Positions 20,756 to 29,589 of a stretch of DNA of 64,000 nucleotides are shown here, piece after piece (positions within the stretch are counted from its first letter, which is position 1; each line of letters begins with the position of its first letter). The notes under the pieces were generated by a model. The model saw only the letters and a program-made list of their open reading frames with translations. It searched no databases and had not been told where the DNA came from. The DNA comes from Pardosa pseudoannulata. Taxonomy: Eukaryota > Arthropoda > Arachnida > Araneae > Lycosidae. The DNA lies in the NCBI GenBank assembly GCA_032207245.1, contig CM063499.1:38308624-38372623 (forward strand), read 5' to 3'. Made by a program: the position numbers and the translations under genes.

Positions 20756-21010
20756 AATTGAAAAACGTCATTCCTTTAACTATCTCATTTAATCATTTCT
20801 TATTTTAAATGATTTAAATGTCGTCTGCTTTATTTTTATACGTTTCATCACTGAACTTAGATATGACGTAAATAATTTGCTTTTATATTTGGCTTAAATA
20901 ATAGATTAGGTGCATATGTGTTAGTTCTAAATTTAATCATCGATTACTTTTTTTTGCAATGAAAATTTTAATCACCGGTATTAACAACAAGTTATTTTCA
21001 TAAAAGTCTA
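20756..21010 (-). repeat. Family B dispersed repeat, copy B3 (truncated)
   Basis: Reverse complement of the B1/B2 5' half: ACGTCATTCCTTTAACTATC, then TAATCATCGATTACTTTTTT and CACCGGTATTAACAACAAGT to AAGTCTA. It is cut by the MITE at 21011. Confidence 0.78.
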
Positions 21011-21147
21011 GGGGTCTGTCTCTCCAAAGTCGTTTAACAGCTAACCACGATTAATCTTTGTTTAAACGGAGAATTGCGTTCCGCCATTGGTTGGCGCCAT
21101 GGGTTAATCGCGGTTAGATGTTAAAAGACTTTGGGCAGACCACACCT
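21011..21147. mobile_element. ~137 bp palindromic MITE inserted in family B
   Basis: The left arm GGTCTGTCTCTCCAAAGTCG..TTTAACAGCTAACCACGATTAA is inverted at the right as TTAATCGCGGTTAGATGTTA..AAAGACTTTGGGCAGACC. The arms (~45 bp) fold over a short loop. Flanks read AGTCTA on the left and CTAGG on the right, and the uninterrupted family B copy has the single inverse site CCTAGACT. The target duplication is therefore TA or CTA, which suits a PIF/Harbinger-like or Tc1/mariner-like MITE. A second, truncated copy lies at 30853-30950. Confidence 0.75.
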
Positions 21148-21245
21148 AGGTATATCAAGAAAGCATCTGTTTAATTTTCCATTAATACAAATATTTATAC
21201 AAATAAATATTTTCTATTATTCAAATATTCTATTAATACATTTTT

Positions 21246-21446
21246 TTACCCGCGTCATAGGGTACTTTACAATTCTGGAAAATTAAAAATTTTACTGATC
21301 CCGTCATATGACGAGCTATATGCTAGTATCGAATAACTAGTTCGAACATTAGTAGAAAACTATTTCCTCATGAAATTATTTTCCTTTTATCCTTAGAGCT
21401 AAATCCTGGACTAATGACATTGATTACTTATTTAAACGCCGATTAA
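21246..21446 (-). repeat. Dispersed repeat flanking piggyBac (inverted partner of 5333-5551)
   Basis: CATAGGGTACTTTACAATTC, ACTGATCCCGTCATATGACG and CATTGATTACTTATTTAAAC. Reverse complement of 5333-5551 and partly of 22918-23000. Confidence 0.75.
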
Positions 21447-21745
21447 CCCCTTCCCTGTTTGCTCGTACACCGTACGGGCAATCTGATTTCTATCTCGATT
21501 GCACTGTTTCGGTAGTATTTTTTCCAATTTTAGTAACAAGTTATTCGTATAGATCCAGTAAATGATAGTTTGCAGTTTATTGTATTTCCTACTCTGATTG
21601 GTTCAAAAGCGCGGGTGTTTTCGCATGTTTTGAATCAGAAGACGAATTGTTATCTTTCAATGTATAGCTTTCTGGTTATATTTTACTAACCGCCTGATAA
21701 TTTTATTGATGTAAGAGTTGAATAATATATTTTTACTTTTAAATA

Positions 21746-21925
21746 ATGGATAATTCAGAGCGTATGGAGCACATTTCTTGTGATTCGAACTATGACTGTG
21801 TGAATCAGAAAACTGAATTATCTGTAAATGATAGCAGCGGAAGTTTACTAGATGACCTGGATAGTAATGACTCTGATAGTAGTACAGATGGAATCAGTCA
21901 AGCAAGACAATTTTTTAAAAATTAA
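21746..21925 (+). pseudogene. piggyBac transposase N-terminal acidic region (59 codons)
   Basis: ATG at 21746 opens MDNSERMEHISCDSN and continues to LLDDLDSNDSDSSTDGIS before a stop at 21923-21925. A Ser/Asp-rich N-terminus before the core domain is usual for piggyBac transposases. After the stop, a broken frame reads DPPPRFAFTGIPKFNL up to the SINE at 21989. It resumes beyond it as NLDIDETKGKLQFYDAFTE at ~22170, the entry to the family's core domain. The catalytic Asp residues are not present. The upstream start is supported by the TIR and a 5' leader of about 300 bp. Confidence 0.7.
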
Positions 21926-21988
21926 TTGTGATAATCCTTAGGATCCGCCTCCTAGATTTGCTTTCACTGGAATTCCAAAATTTAACTT

Positions 21989-22164
21989 GCCGAACGATGG
22001 CCGATTGGTTAGTGTGCTGGCCTTCGGTACCGGAGTTCGTGGGTTCGAATCCCACTGTGGCATGATGTTCGTAGCCGTTCGGAATCGGCTTTAAACTGTA
22101 GGTCCCGGTCTCATTAGCCCTATTGTAGCAAAAAGTAGACCGTAGCACCTCAAACCAAACCAAA
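21989..22164 (+). mobile_element. tRNA-derived SINE (full length) in the piggyBac remnant
   Basis: Head CCGAACGATGGCCGATTGGT holds the A box region and GTGGGTTCGAATCCCAC the B box of RNA polymerase III promoters. The body runs GTTCGTAGCCGTTCGGAATC to the tail CAAACCAAACCAAA. TTAACTTG occurs on both sides (~21982 and ~22168), a target duplication of ~8 bp as made by LINE machinery. The 82-codon minus ORF here is a shadow of the SINE. Confidence 0.9.
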
Positions 22165-22454
22165 ACTTAACTTGGATATCGATGAAACTAAAGGTAAACT
22201 TCAGTTCTATGATGCTTTCACAGAAAGAAAAAAGTTGTAATAACTACTTAAAAATATTAGAAATGTTAATTTTAATAACATATCTTTACTTAAAAATGAA
22301 AAATGAACAACAAAAAAAAATGCAGTAAAAAATGTGACGTTTTTTGACCGAATTCTGGAAAAAAATGAAGCTGTCAAAGGGTTAAACTAGAACATCAGGT
22401 TCTTTAGTTAGTTACTAGCATATCATTCCCTAATCAATGCTTACCCTTTCATTC

Positions 22455-22875
22455 AGAGCTGTCCTCACTCTTCAGAAGAATCTCCTCCCTTCACCTTCAG
22501 AAGGGAAAATCTCCCGACTTCACGGACTCTCCGCGGTCCGGTTGTTACGAAAACAAGCACAAAAAGGACTTCCCCTTTTTACCTACCGAGTAAAGGTCAA
22601 GAATCATTCTTATCTGGCCTCATTTACATTCTGGCGGCCACACCCTCGCGGGGGCCGACGCCCTACGCCTGCCTTCGGGTGTGGAAGTTGCTTTCCGTAG
22701 CAGACGCGCCCCGTGGGAGATCACGGAAAGTGAACTTTTTCGAAATCCCCCCAGAAAGGAGGGGAAAAGTCCTTTTGAATGATGAGGGTGGGGGAGACAT
22801 TGCGAATGCGATCTGTTGCGCAACGAAGGGAGACGTAAGTCCGTAAAGGTTAACACGTCGGAACGTACCATGTTT
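22455..22875. other. GC-rich, CpG-containing island
   Basis: About 400 bp at roughly 50-60% GC in a window that is otherwise near 30%. CpG runs such as CCTCGCGGGGGCCGACGCCC are present. An inverted repeat CCACACCC...GGGTGTGG (22638-22645 and 22676-22683) encloses the richest part, and AAAAAGGACTT..CCCCTTTT pairs with AGGGGAAAAGTCCTTTT at ~22760. Overlapping ORFs of 83 and 87 codons on opposite strands show no family signature. It could be a promoter-type island, an untranslated exon or an unknown mobile piece. Confidence 0.5.
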
Positions 22876-23087
22876 ACATTAGATAAAGAGCATTAGAACT
22901 ATGCTATACAAGCATATAACCCGTCATATGACGGGATCAGTAAAAGTTTTAATTTTCCAGAATAGTGAAGTACCCTATGAGGTAGGTGAAAAAATGGTTT
23001 GTTTTTTCCTCTGAGAATTTTCCTTACAAGTAAAGATAATCGATGATTAAATTTAAAATTACCACATATGTACCTAATCTACAATTT

Positions 23088-23263
23088 TTGGTTTGGTGTG
23101 GAGCGCTATGGTCTACTTTTTGCAACAAGAGGGCTAATGAGACCGGGACCTACTGCTTAAAGCCGATTCCGAACGGCTACGAACATCCATGCCATTGTAG
23201 GATTCCAACCCACGAACTCCGGTTCCGAAGGCCAGCACCCTAACCATTCGGCCATAGTTCGGT
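23088..23263 (-). mobile_element. tRNA-derived SINE with 13 bp target duplication
   Basis: TAATCTACAATTT is repeated at 23075-23087 and 23264-23276. Between them lies a full SINE on the minus strand: TTGGTTTGGTGTGG tail, GCCGATTCCGAACGGCTACG body, GATTCCAACCCACG (B box, one change) and CCATTCGGCCATAGTTCGG head. This is the cleanest copy for defining the ends of the family (176 bp). Confidence 0.95.
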
Positions 23264-23369
23264 TAATCTACAATTTAAACTAAATATAAAAGAAAATTAT
23301 TTACGTAATATCTCAGTTCAGTGATAAAACATATGAAAATAATGGCAGACGATATTTAAATAATTTAAA

Positions 23370-23556
23370 TGTTTGGTTTAGTTTGGCTTGGAGAGCTACG
23401 GTCTACTTTTTGCAACAAGAGGGATAATGAGACCGGGACCTACTGCTTAAAGCCGATTCCGAACGGCTACGAACATCCATGCCATTGTAGGATTCCAACC
23501 CACGAACTCCGGTTCCGAAGGCTAACATTCCTAACCGTTCGGCCATCATTCGGCAG
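23370..23556 (-). mobile_element. tRNA-derived SINE
   Basis: Same family and orientation as 23088-23263, nearly identical in the body. TTAAA flanks both sides (23365-23369 and 23557-23561), a short or decayed target duplication within family B. Confidence 0.9.
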
Positions 23557-23906
23557 TTAAAATAAATGATTAAATGAGATGGTTAAAAGAATGACGTCAT
23601 AATGCTAGGAAAACTGTTATTTTTACCTATTTATTGTGTGATACATTTACTCGCTTCTCTTAAAATGAGGCTTGATATAATGACATTAAACGCACAAAAT
23701 GGAGGGAAAGGGGTGGATTTTTAACGTTTTAAAGACGACAGTAATTTTTGCTGTGATATGAAGCATATTTATACCAATTTATTTTTAAATCGGATTGATA
23801 GTTTAGGAGAAGATAACGTTTACTCGCTTACTATAATTGAATTTTGCCAACCCTAACGCATCCAGAATCCAATATGGATGCCTCTATAAATTCCAGATCC
23901 AACCGC

Positions 23907-23910
<4 letters not shown>

Positions 23911-23970
<60 letters not shown>
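23911..23970. repeat. TA microsatellite
   Basis: Uninterrupted (TA)n following the family B 3' end and cut by the next SINE. Confidence 0.97.
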
Positions 23971-23972
<2 letters not shown>

Positions 23973-24125
23973 TTAGGGGGCTGGCCTTTGGAACCGGAGT
24001 TCGTGGGTTCGAATCCCACAGTGGCATGGATGGTCGTAGACGTTCGGAATCGGCTTTAAGCAGTAGGTCCCGGTCTCATTAGCCCTCGTGTTGCAAAAAG
24101 TAGACCGTAGCCCTCCAAGCCAAAC

Positions 24126-24129
<4 letters not shown>
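23971..24129 (+). mobile_element. tRNA-derived SINE, 5' truncated, inside a TA microsatellite
   Basis: Starts at GGTTAGGGGGCTGGCCTTTG (A-box end lost), has GTGGGTTCGAATCCCAC and the tail CCAAGCCAAACCAAAT. TA tracts lie on both sides. Confidence 0.88.

Positions 24130-24183
<54 letters not shown>
24130..24183. repeat. TA then CA microsatellite
   Basis: (TA)n passing into (CA)5. Confidence 0.95.
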
Positions 24184-24185
<2 letters not shown>

Positions 24186-24650
24186 GTAGAACTTATATTA
24201 TCTGACGTAATTGGGACTGAATCTACTTCGAATGATCGAGAATTCAACAATAATTATATAGTTTAATATGCAGTACCATCATTGGTGCAATAACATTCGA
24301 TTATTCTGGGACTCAGAAGTATAACCTTCCAAATTTCGAAATGAGGTATGTTTTTGTTTAGAGCAGGGGTGTTTGAAAGTGGGGAAAAGTACACTCATAC
24401 CGAGGATTGTGCTTGCGAGAAGGAATTCTAAAAAAAAGTTAATTCCGAAATATTTATCTGCACTCGTAGTTAGGAAAGGACGGGTTACATACAAAAGGAA
24501 TGTGGGAAAAAAAGAAAACTTTAAAAATGCAAGTTTGTACAGAAAATTTTTTGGATAATAGTAGAAAGTGAAAAAAAAATAAAGAAGAAACCGACTTCGA
24601 TTAACAGACAGTTTCGGTTAACTGATATTCGGATAATGGAGGTTATACTA
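24184..24650. mobile_element. Tigger/pogo-like non-autonomous element, ~467 bp
   Basis: The left end CAGTAGAACTTATATTATCT (then GACG) and the inverse of the right end, TAGTATAACCTCCATTATCC (then GA), match each other. They also match the CAGTA.AACCTC..TTATCCG termini of Tigger/pogo elements. The interior has no transposase signature. A second, end-truncated copy lies inverted at 25445-25745. Confidence 0.7.
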
Positions 24651-24807
24651 TACTTTTAAATTGTTTTGAAAATTTCAGAAACATTTATCTTCGCCCGTCA
24701 AACTTATTTTCTTTCGATTTTTGGACAACGACCGAAAACGTTTGCCCCGCCCTGTTCTAATGGAATCCTAAGTTTTCGTGAAACTCATGTTGAAAGCATC
24801 TTTTGGT

Positions 24808-25390
24808 TTGTTTTTTGGCTGAGAATTATCTTGCAATAAATAATAATCGATGATTAAATTTAAACCTATAACATATGTACCTAATCTATCATTTAAGCCA
24901 AATATAAAAGAAAATTATTTACGTAATATCTAAGTTCAGTGATAAAACGTATGAAAATAATGCAGACGATATTTAAATAATTTAAAATAAATGATTCAAT
25001 GAGATGTTTAAAGAAATGACGTCATAATGCTAGAAAAATTGTTATGTTTACCTATTTATTATGTGAAAAATTGATAAATTTAATCACCTGCTCTTAAAAT
25101 GGGGCTTGATATAATGACATTAAAAGCTCGAAAAGGGGGGAAAGGGGTGGAATATTAACGTTTTAAAAACAACAGTATTTTTCGCTGTGATATACAGCAT
25201 ATTTATACCAATTTATTTTAGAATCGGATCGATAGTTTAGGAGAAGATAAATTTTTTACTCGCTTTGAATTTTTCTACCCATAACTCATCAAGAATATAC
25301 GGATGCATCTATCTAATCCAGGTCCAACCGCTTCATAAATTTGAGGACAGACTGTCAGATAACTTAGGCTATTATTAAATAGTTGATAAG
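24808..25390 (+). repeat. Family B dispersed repeat, copy B5
   Basis: From TTTTGGTTTGTTTTTTGGCT and AATAATCGATGATTAAATTT through AATGACGTCATAATGCTAGA to GACAGACTGTCAGATAACTT. The least interrupted copy of the family. Confidence 0.82.
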
Positions 25391-25444
25391 CCAATTGCAG
25401 TCGTTGGCTTAGAAATGAAATCATCAAAATTTGAAATTAACAAA

Positions 25445-25745
25445 AAAGATCACTTTTTTTTCCACTTTCTAATATCATCCAAAATTTTCTCTGTACAAAC
25501 ATGCATTTTTAAAGTTTTCTTTTTTCCCACATTCTTTTCGTTAGCAAGCCGTCTATTCCGAATTACGAGTGTAGATAAGTATTTTGGAATTCCATTTTTT
25601 AGAATTCCTCCTCGCAAGCACAGTTCTCGGTATGAATGCACTCTCCCCCACTTTCAAACATCCCTGTTCTAAACAAAAACACACCCATTTCGAAATTTGG
25701 AAGGTCATACTGCCGAGTCCAGAACAATCGAATGTTATTGTACTA
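25445..25745. mobile_element. Tigger/pogo-like element, second copy (inverted, truncated)
   Basis: Reverse complement matches 24285-24572 at roughly 85%, sharing CAATAACATTCGATT, TTCCAAATTTCGAAATG and AAGAAAACTTTAAAAATGCA. The outer TIRs are missing. With the first copy it forms a ~290 bp inverted repeat around family B copy B5. The ORFs sharing ASTxLGM and PTFKHPCSKQKHT in the two copies come from this homology. Confidence 0.75.
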
Positions 25746-25819
25746 ATAACGAAAACTGAAGAAAATTACATAAATATTTTGCCTCTTATATTTAAGTACT
25801 TATACCCTACACTTTAAAT

Positions 25820-25892
25820 TACGGGATTCTTAAACGAGGGGGGCGTTGAACACATTTCACTTCCGTAGCTTGTAAAAGGTTGAGAATCATTG
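25820..25892. mobile_element. hAT-like terminal fragment
   Basis: The inverse of GTAAAAGGTTGAGAATCATTGC gives GCAATGATTCTCAACC, close to the CAGTGGTTCTCAACC terminus of many hAT elements, followed inward by GCCCCCCTCG. Only one end is visible. Confidence 0.5.
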
Positions 25893-26264
25893 CTCTAGAG
25901 AATACTTAATGTATTTCATTATATATAAATTTAAATACTTTGTATTTTAACAGAAAGTATTAAATTATGAAACATTTAATTATCGGGCTAATTATATCGT
26001 ATCGTTTACGAAAAAAAAATAATTTTTAAAAACGCGTGTTTAGGACAATTTTCATTAAATATTTCATTTTACAAAATGATTAATGAGTCCTAAGTTTCCA
26101 CCAAAGAGCATTAATCATTCTGCTTCAAAAATATTAAACGTTTTTAAATTATTTAAAAATGAATCGTTTTTTAAATAGATCTTCTTTTAAATTTAATTAA
26201 ATTTTTATATAAAGACATTAATTAGAGGCAATATTCAATCATCTGGGAAATTTAATTTTTAGTG
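25893..26264. other. AT-rich sequence without a recognisable feature
   Basis: Very AT-rich; nothing recognised. Confidence 0.4.
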
Positions 26265-27050
26265 TTTCTTTAATCCTTATTAATTATTAAATTCTTGGTA
26301 TTATTCAAAGTTCTCATATTTTGAGTGATTATTTTTTATTTGTACAATGTCGCTTGTTAAATGAAAATTTTTACTTTTTTCGACACTCATCGCAAGGTAA
26401 CCGAATTATTTGTTCCGTTGGCATTTTACTTTAGAGTAAATATAGAAATATTTATCAAACAATCCTTTGTATGATTTTATACATACACATGTACATATAT
26501 ATATAATACATCAAAAATCCTCTTTAATCCTTATTAATTATTGAATTCTTGGAATAATTTAAAAATTTTCATGCTTCGAGTGATTATTTTTTATACAATA
26601 TCTCTTGTAAAAAGGAAGGACTAAATGAAAATTTTTACTTTTTTCGACACTTATCGCACGGTCACCGAATTATTTGTTCCGTTGGCATTTTACTTTAAAT
26701 AAATATAGAAATATTTATCAAACAATCCTTTGTGTGATTTTATACATACACATGTACATATATATATAATACATCAAAAATCCTCTTTAATCCTTATTAA
26801 TTATTGAATTCTTGGTATAATTTTAAATTTTTCATGCTTCGAGTGATTATTTTTTGTACAATGTCTCTTGTAAAAAGGAAGGACTAAATGAAAATTTTTA
26901 CTTTTTTCGACACTTATCGCACGGTCACCGAATTATTTGTTCCGTTGGCATTTTACTTTAGAGTAAATATAGAAATATTTATAAAATAATTCTTTGTATG
27001 TTTTTGTACAAACATATGTACTTGTATATGTAATATATCAAAACTATTTC
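26265..27050. repeat. ~258 bp tandem repeat, 3 copies
   Basis: TAATCCTTATTAATTATTGA recurs at 26271, 26525 and 26788 (254 and 263 bp). Units share CACGGTCACCGAATTATTTG, TTCCGTTGGCATTTTACTTT and an internal ACATGTACATATATATATAA. The third copy is closer to the second than to the first. Confidence 0.9.
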
Positions 27051-27314
27051 ACTTTAATATCTCTTTAAAAACCTTCTCTCCGCCTTTGTAATTCCTTAAA
27101 AACGCCATTTCCCCAGCCACAAAATATCTTAATCAAAGGAGTGTGTTCTACTTAAAATTGTTCCAATTCATTTCCCAAGGCTTTTTGTCCAATAGATGTC
27201 AATTTTCTGTCCATTCAACACGTTTTCCAGCTTTTCCGGGAAATGGCTCAGATTTTACTCCTGACCTGACAGTTAAATTCGGTGACTAAGTTTCTTGTCT
27301 TTTGGAAAAATTCT

Positions 27315-27318
<4 letters not shown>

Positions 27319-27406
<88 letters not shown>

Positions 27407-27440
27407 GGAGGGAGATAGATAGATAGAGATATAGAGATAG

Positions 27441-27494
<54 letters not shown>

Positions 27495-27958
27495 TGAGAG
27501 AGAGAGTGGGAGAGAGAGAGAGAAAGAGAGAGAGAGATAGAGATAGGGAGTGAGAGAGATAGAAATAGAGAGAGAGAGAGATAGAGAGATAGAGATAGAT
27601 TGGGAGAGAGAAAGATAGATATATAGGGAGAGGGAGAGACAGAAATAGGGAGAGAGATATATATATATAGAGAGAGAGAGATAGGGAGAGATATAGGGAG
27701 AGATAGATAGAGATAGATAGAGATATAAGGAGAGAGAGATAGAGAGAGAGATAGATAGAGATAGATAGGGAAAGAGAGAGAGAGAGAGAGAGAGATAGAG
27801 AGATATAGGGAGAGACAGAGATAGAGAGATAGATAGAGAGAGAGATAGAGAGAGAGTGTTAGAGATAGATAGAGAGAGATAGAGAGATAGGGAGAGAGAG
27901 AAATAGAGAGAGTGTTAGAGATAGAGAGAGATAGATAGATAGGGGGAGAGAGATATAT
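27319..27958. repeat. Compound TA / GA / TAGA microsatellite
   Basis: (TA)n, then (GA)n mixed with TAGATAGA and GGGAGA, with a second (TA)n at 27449-27478. The 254-codon minus ORF (Ser/Leu/Ile/Tyr repeats) is a translation of this tract and not a gene. Confidence 0.97.
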
Positions 27959-28008
27959 AAATTCAAAAGTCAGAACGAAATTCAACGAAAAAACAGTTCT
28001 GTTGGTGA

Positions 28009-28023
28009 CCAACAGATGGCGCT
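28009..28023 (+). promoter_or_regulatory. CTCF-like motif (CCAACAGATGGCGCT)
   Basis: Matches the conserved CTCF core CCASYAGRKGGCRS at 13 of 14 positions (A for S at position 4). It stands in unique sequence 50 bp right of a microsatellite. A single motif match is weak evidence of binding. Confidence 0.3.
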
Positions 28024-28134
28024 GTAGTGTTTCATTACACCAAAGGTTTATTTACAAATGAAAAAAGGGGACAACTTACAAGTTAACTTAACTGAAGTTA
28101 ATTTGTACTACAGTAAACTTTCAAATAATATATA

Positions 28135-28195
28135 AATATATATATATATGTACATCTACATTCATATATATACACATACACACATAAACACATAT
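28135..28195. repeat. TA / TACACA microsatellite
   Basis: ATATATATATATGTACATCT with ACACATACACACATAAACAC. Confidence 0.85.
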
Positions 28196-28371
28196 AAGGT
28201 GAAGGAACGATTTTATTGTTGAAAGGCTGTCTTCGTATATTAGAAGCAAGGATCAGGCATAACACCCATACCATTTCCTACTACCTCCAGAGGTATAGTT
28301 AGAACTTGGAAGACATTGAGACAACAAACCTATTTTACTTTCAGCAGACATTAATGAACAAGGTGGATAGT

Positions 28372-28450
28372 TGTCCGGCTCGAGCTTTGATCCTGCAACC
28401 CTCCAATTACGATTTAGCCGCCTTTGCCAACTGAGCGACTAATACTGCAC
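28372..28450 (-). mobile_element. tRNA-like sequence, second SINE family or tRNA pseudogene
   Basis: On the minus strand TAGTCGCTCAGTTGGCAAAG is a good A box and GGAGGGTTGCAGGATCAAAG, followed by CTCGAGCC, a decayed T-arm/B box at tRNA-like distance. It differs from the main SINE family. The acceptor stem does not pair well, so a working tRNA is unlikely. The downstream body is not recognised. Confidence 0.55.
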
Positions 28451-28779
28451 GACTAATCGTTTTAGAGTTAGGAGAGGTAACGACGCATAGACGTACTTAG
28501 AGGAGTCAAGAGTAAACTGGTTAAAACCAGTTCGAGAATGGTCAAAATGGATAAAGTTTTTTGTACATACATACATACGTAATATCGGAATTGACCAAAA
28601 TTCTACCAGGCATGGTCAAAATATGTATTTGCTTTGAAATCCAGGTAACACTGCTTTCTATAATTTGCACAAGTAAAAATATGTAAAAAAATGGAAAAAT
28701 TATCCCTCTAATTAACAGTTGAATGATACACCTCGCGGTAAAATCGCAATTTTAAAAAAAATTTTTTTTTCGCTTTTTC

Positions 28780-29460
28780 AGGCAACCTGTCAGCCATCTG
28801 AATAGCGGGTTTAAAAATGATCTTTTGAATATTCGTCGAGATGACGCATTCTCCACTCCAGAGCACGATAATAAACTAAACCTCACCGTTCTTTTCTTTT
28901 TCAAAAAACCAGCTATAAAAATTAAAACTTTCGCGGTCATTTTTTTCCACCTCCTCCCTTTCCCCTCTCACGTTAATATTGCATTCTAAACGCTGACAGC
29001 AAAGCTCGGTCCATTTCCATGGCAACGTGACGTAATACTGCCGAAAAAATATATATTTCCTATCCATCTTCCTAACAAAGGATCGCGTAATTTTTCTTCT
29101 TGCTTGCAGCAAGCCCAGAAGTATTCGGGGGAGGGGGTGGAAATAATATCACTAACATCCTCTGGCGTGATGGGAAATCTAGCCTTAATCCTTAAATTCG
29201 CTGCGTCTGTCTCCCGTTTGTAACAGATGGGAGACGGTTTATAATGCTTGTGCATCCTTCTTTATTAACTGCGACCGGAATTAAAGTGACGCCCGTGCTG
29301 CAGCGCGCCAGAGCGAAGAGGGATTTTTGTGTTCCGAGAGGAAGACAGGTGGGTGGAGTTATGTAGGAAGAGTCCGATATACATGGATTAGCGGCTACAA
29401 TCGGACTGCTTCTGTAAAGAAACCGGGTATTACTCATAGGAAGCTTTATTTTGCACGGTT
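28780..29460. other. GC-richer unique island
   Basis: GC is near 45% with CpGs (GCTGCAGCGCGCCAGAGCGA at ~29300, GTGACGTAATACTGCCG at ~29028). Overlapping minus-strand ORFs of 62-89 codons have no recognised domain and no consistent frame. This may be an untranslated or promoter region of a host gene, but I see no splice-supported exon. Confidence 0.4.
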
Positions 29461-29589
29461 GCCATTATGAAACTGCACAATACTTGCGTAAAAATTAAAA
29501 TACATGCTTCTTGCGTCAGCTTAAATGGAGTTATAAAATATCTCGCTCACAATTTCCCTCATTGTATGTGCAGTGCAAGATTATATATG

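Larger units (their letters stand above)
21447..22381 (+). mobile_element. piggyBac deletion derivative with N-terminal coding end, SINE inside
   Basis: TTAA at 21443-21446 precedes CCCCTTCCCTGTTTGC, and the right side ends GCTGTCAAAGGG before TTAA at 22382-22385. Both ends begin CCC when read inward, as in piggyBac. The inside keeps the acidic N-terminus and the start of the core domain of the transposase but lacks the catalytic region and the C-terminus. A SINE is inserted at 21989. The right TIR resembles the left only over the first few bases, so this boundary is less certain. Confidence 0.72.
22918..23911 (+). repeat. Family B dispersed repeat, copy B4, carrying two SINEs
   Basis: Begins with the perfect palindrome CCCGTCATATGACGGG at 22920-22935, then GGATCAGTAAAAGTTTTAAT and the family B body (ATAATCGATGATTAAATTTA, GAATGACGTCATAATGCTAG, CAATATGGATGCCTCTATAA). 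Two SINEs at 23088 and 23370 interrupt it. Its 3' end runs straight into a TA microsatellite. Confidence 0.8.

Noticed and set aside
21989..22164. A functional tRNA gene from the good A and B boxes
   Set aside because: The acceptor and anticodon stems do not pair properly and the sequence continues into a SINE body and tail with a target duplication.
22437..22871. Opposing 87- and 83-codon ORFs in the GC-rich island
   Set aside because: Open frames are expected in GC-rich sequence and neither shows a domain, signal peptide or start context.
21915..24250. Several ORFs sharing RSTFCN.RANETGTYCLKPIPNGYEH
   Set aside because: Translations of the tRNA-derived SINE on its minus strand, not genes.
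27248..28012. 254-codon minus-strand ORF, the longest in the window
   Set aside because: It is a translation of TA, GA and TAGA microsatellite into Ser/Leu/Ile/Tyr repeats, with no domain.
28752..29437. Four overlapping minus-strand ORFs of 62-89 codons
   Set aside because: They change frame repeatedly, have no recognised motif and cannot be joined by convincing splice sites.
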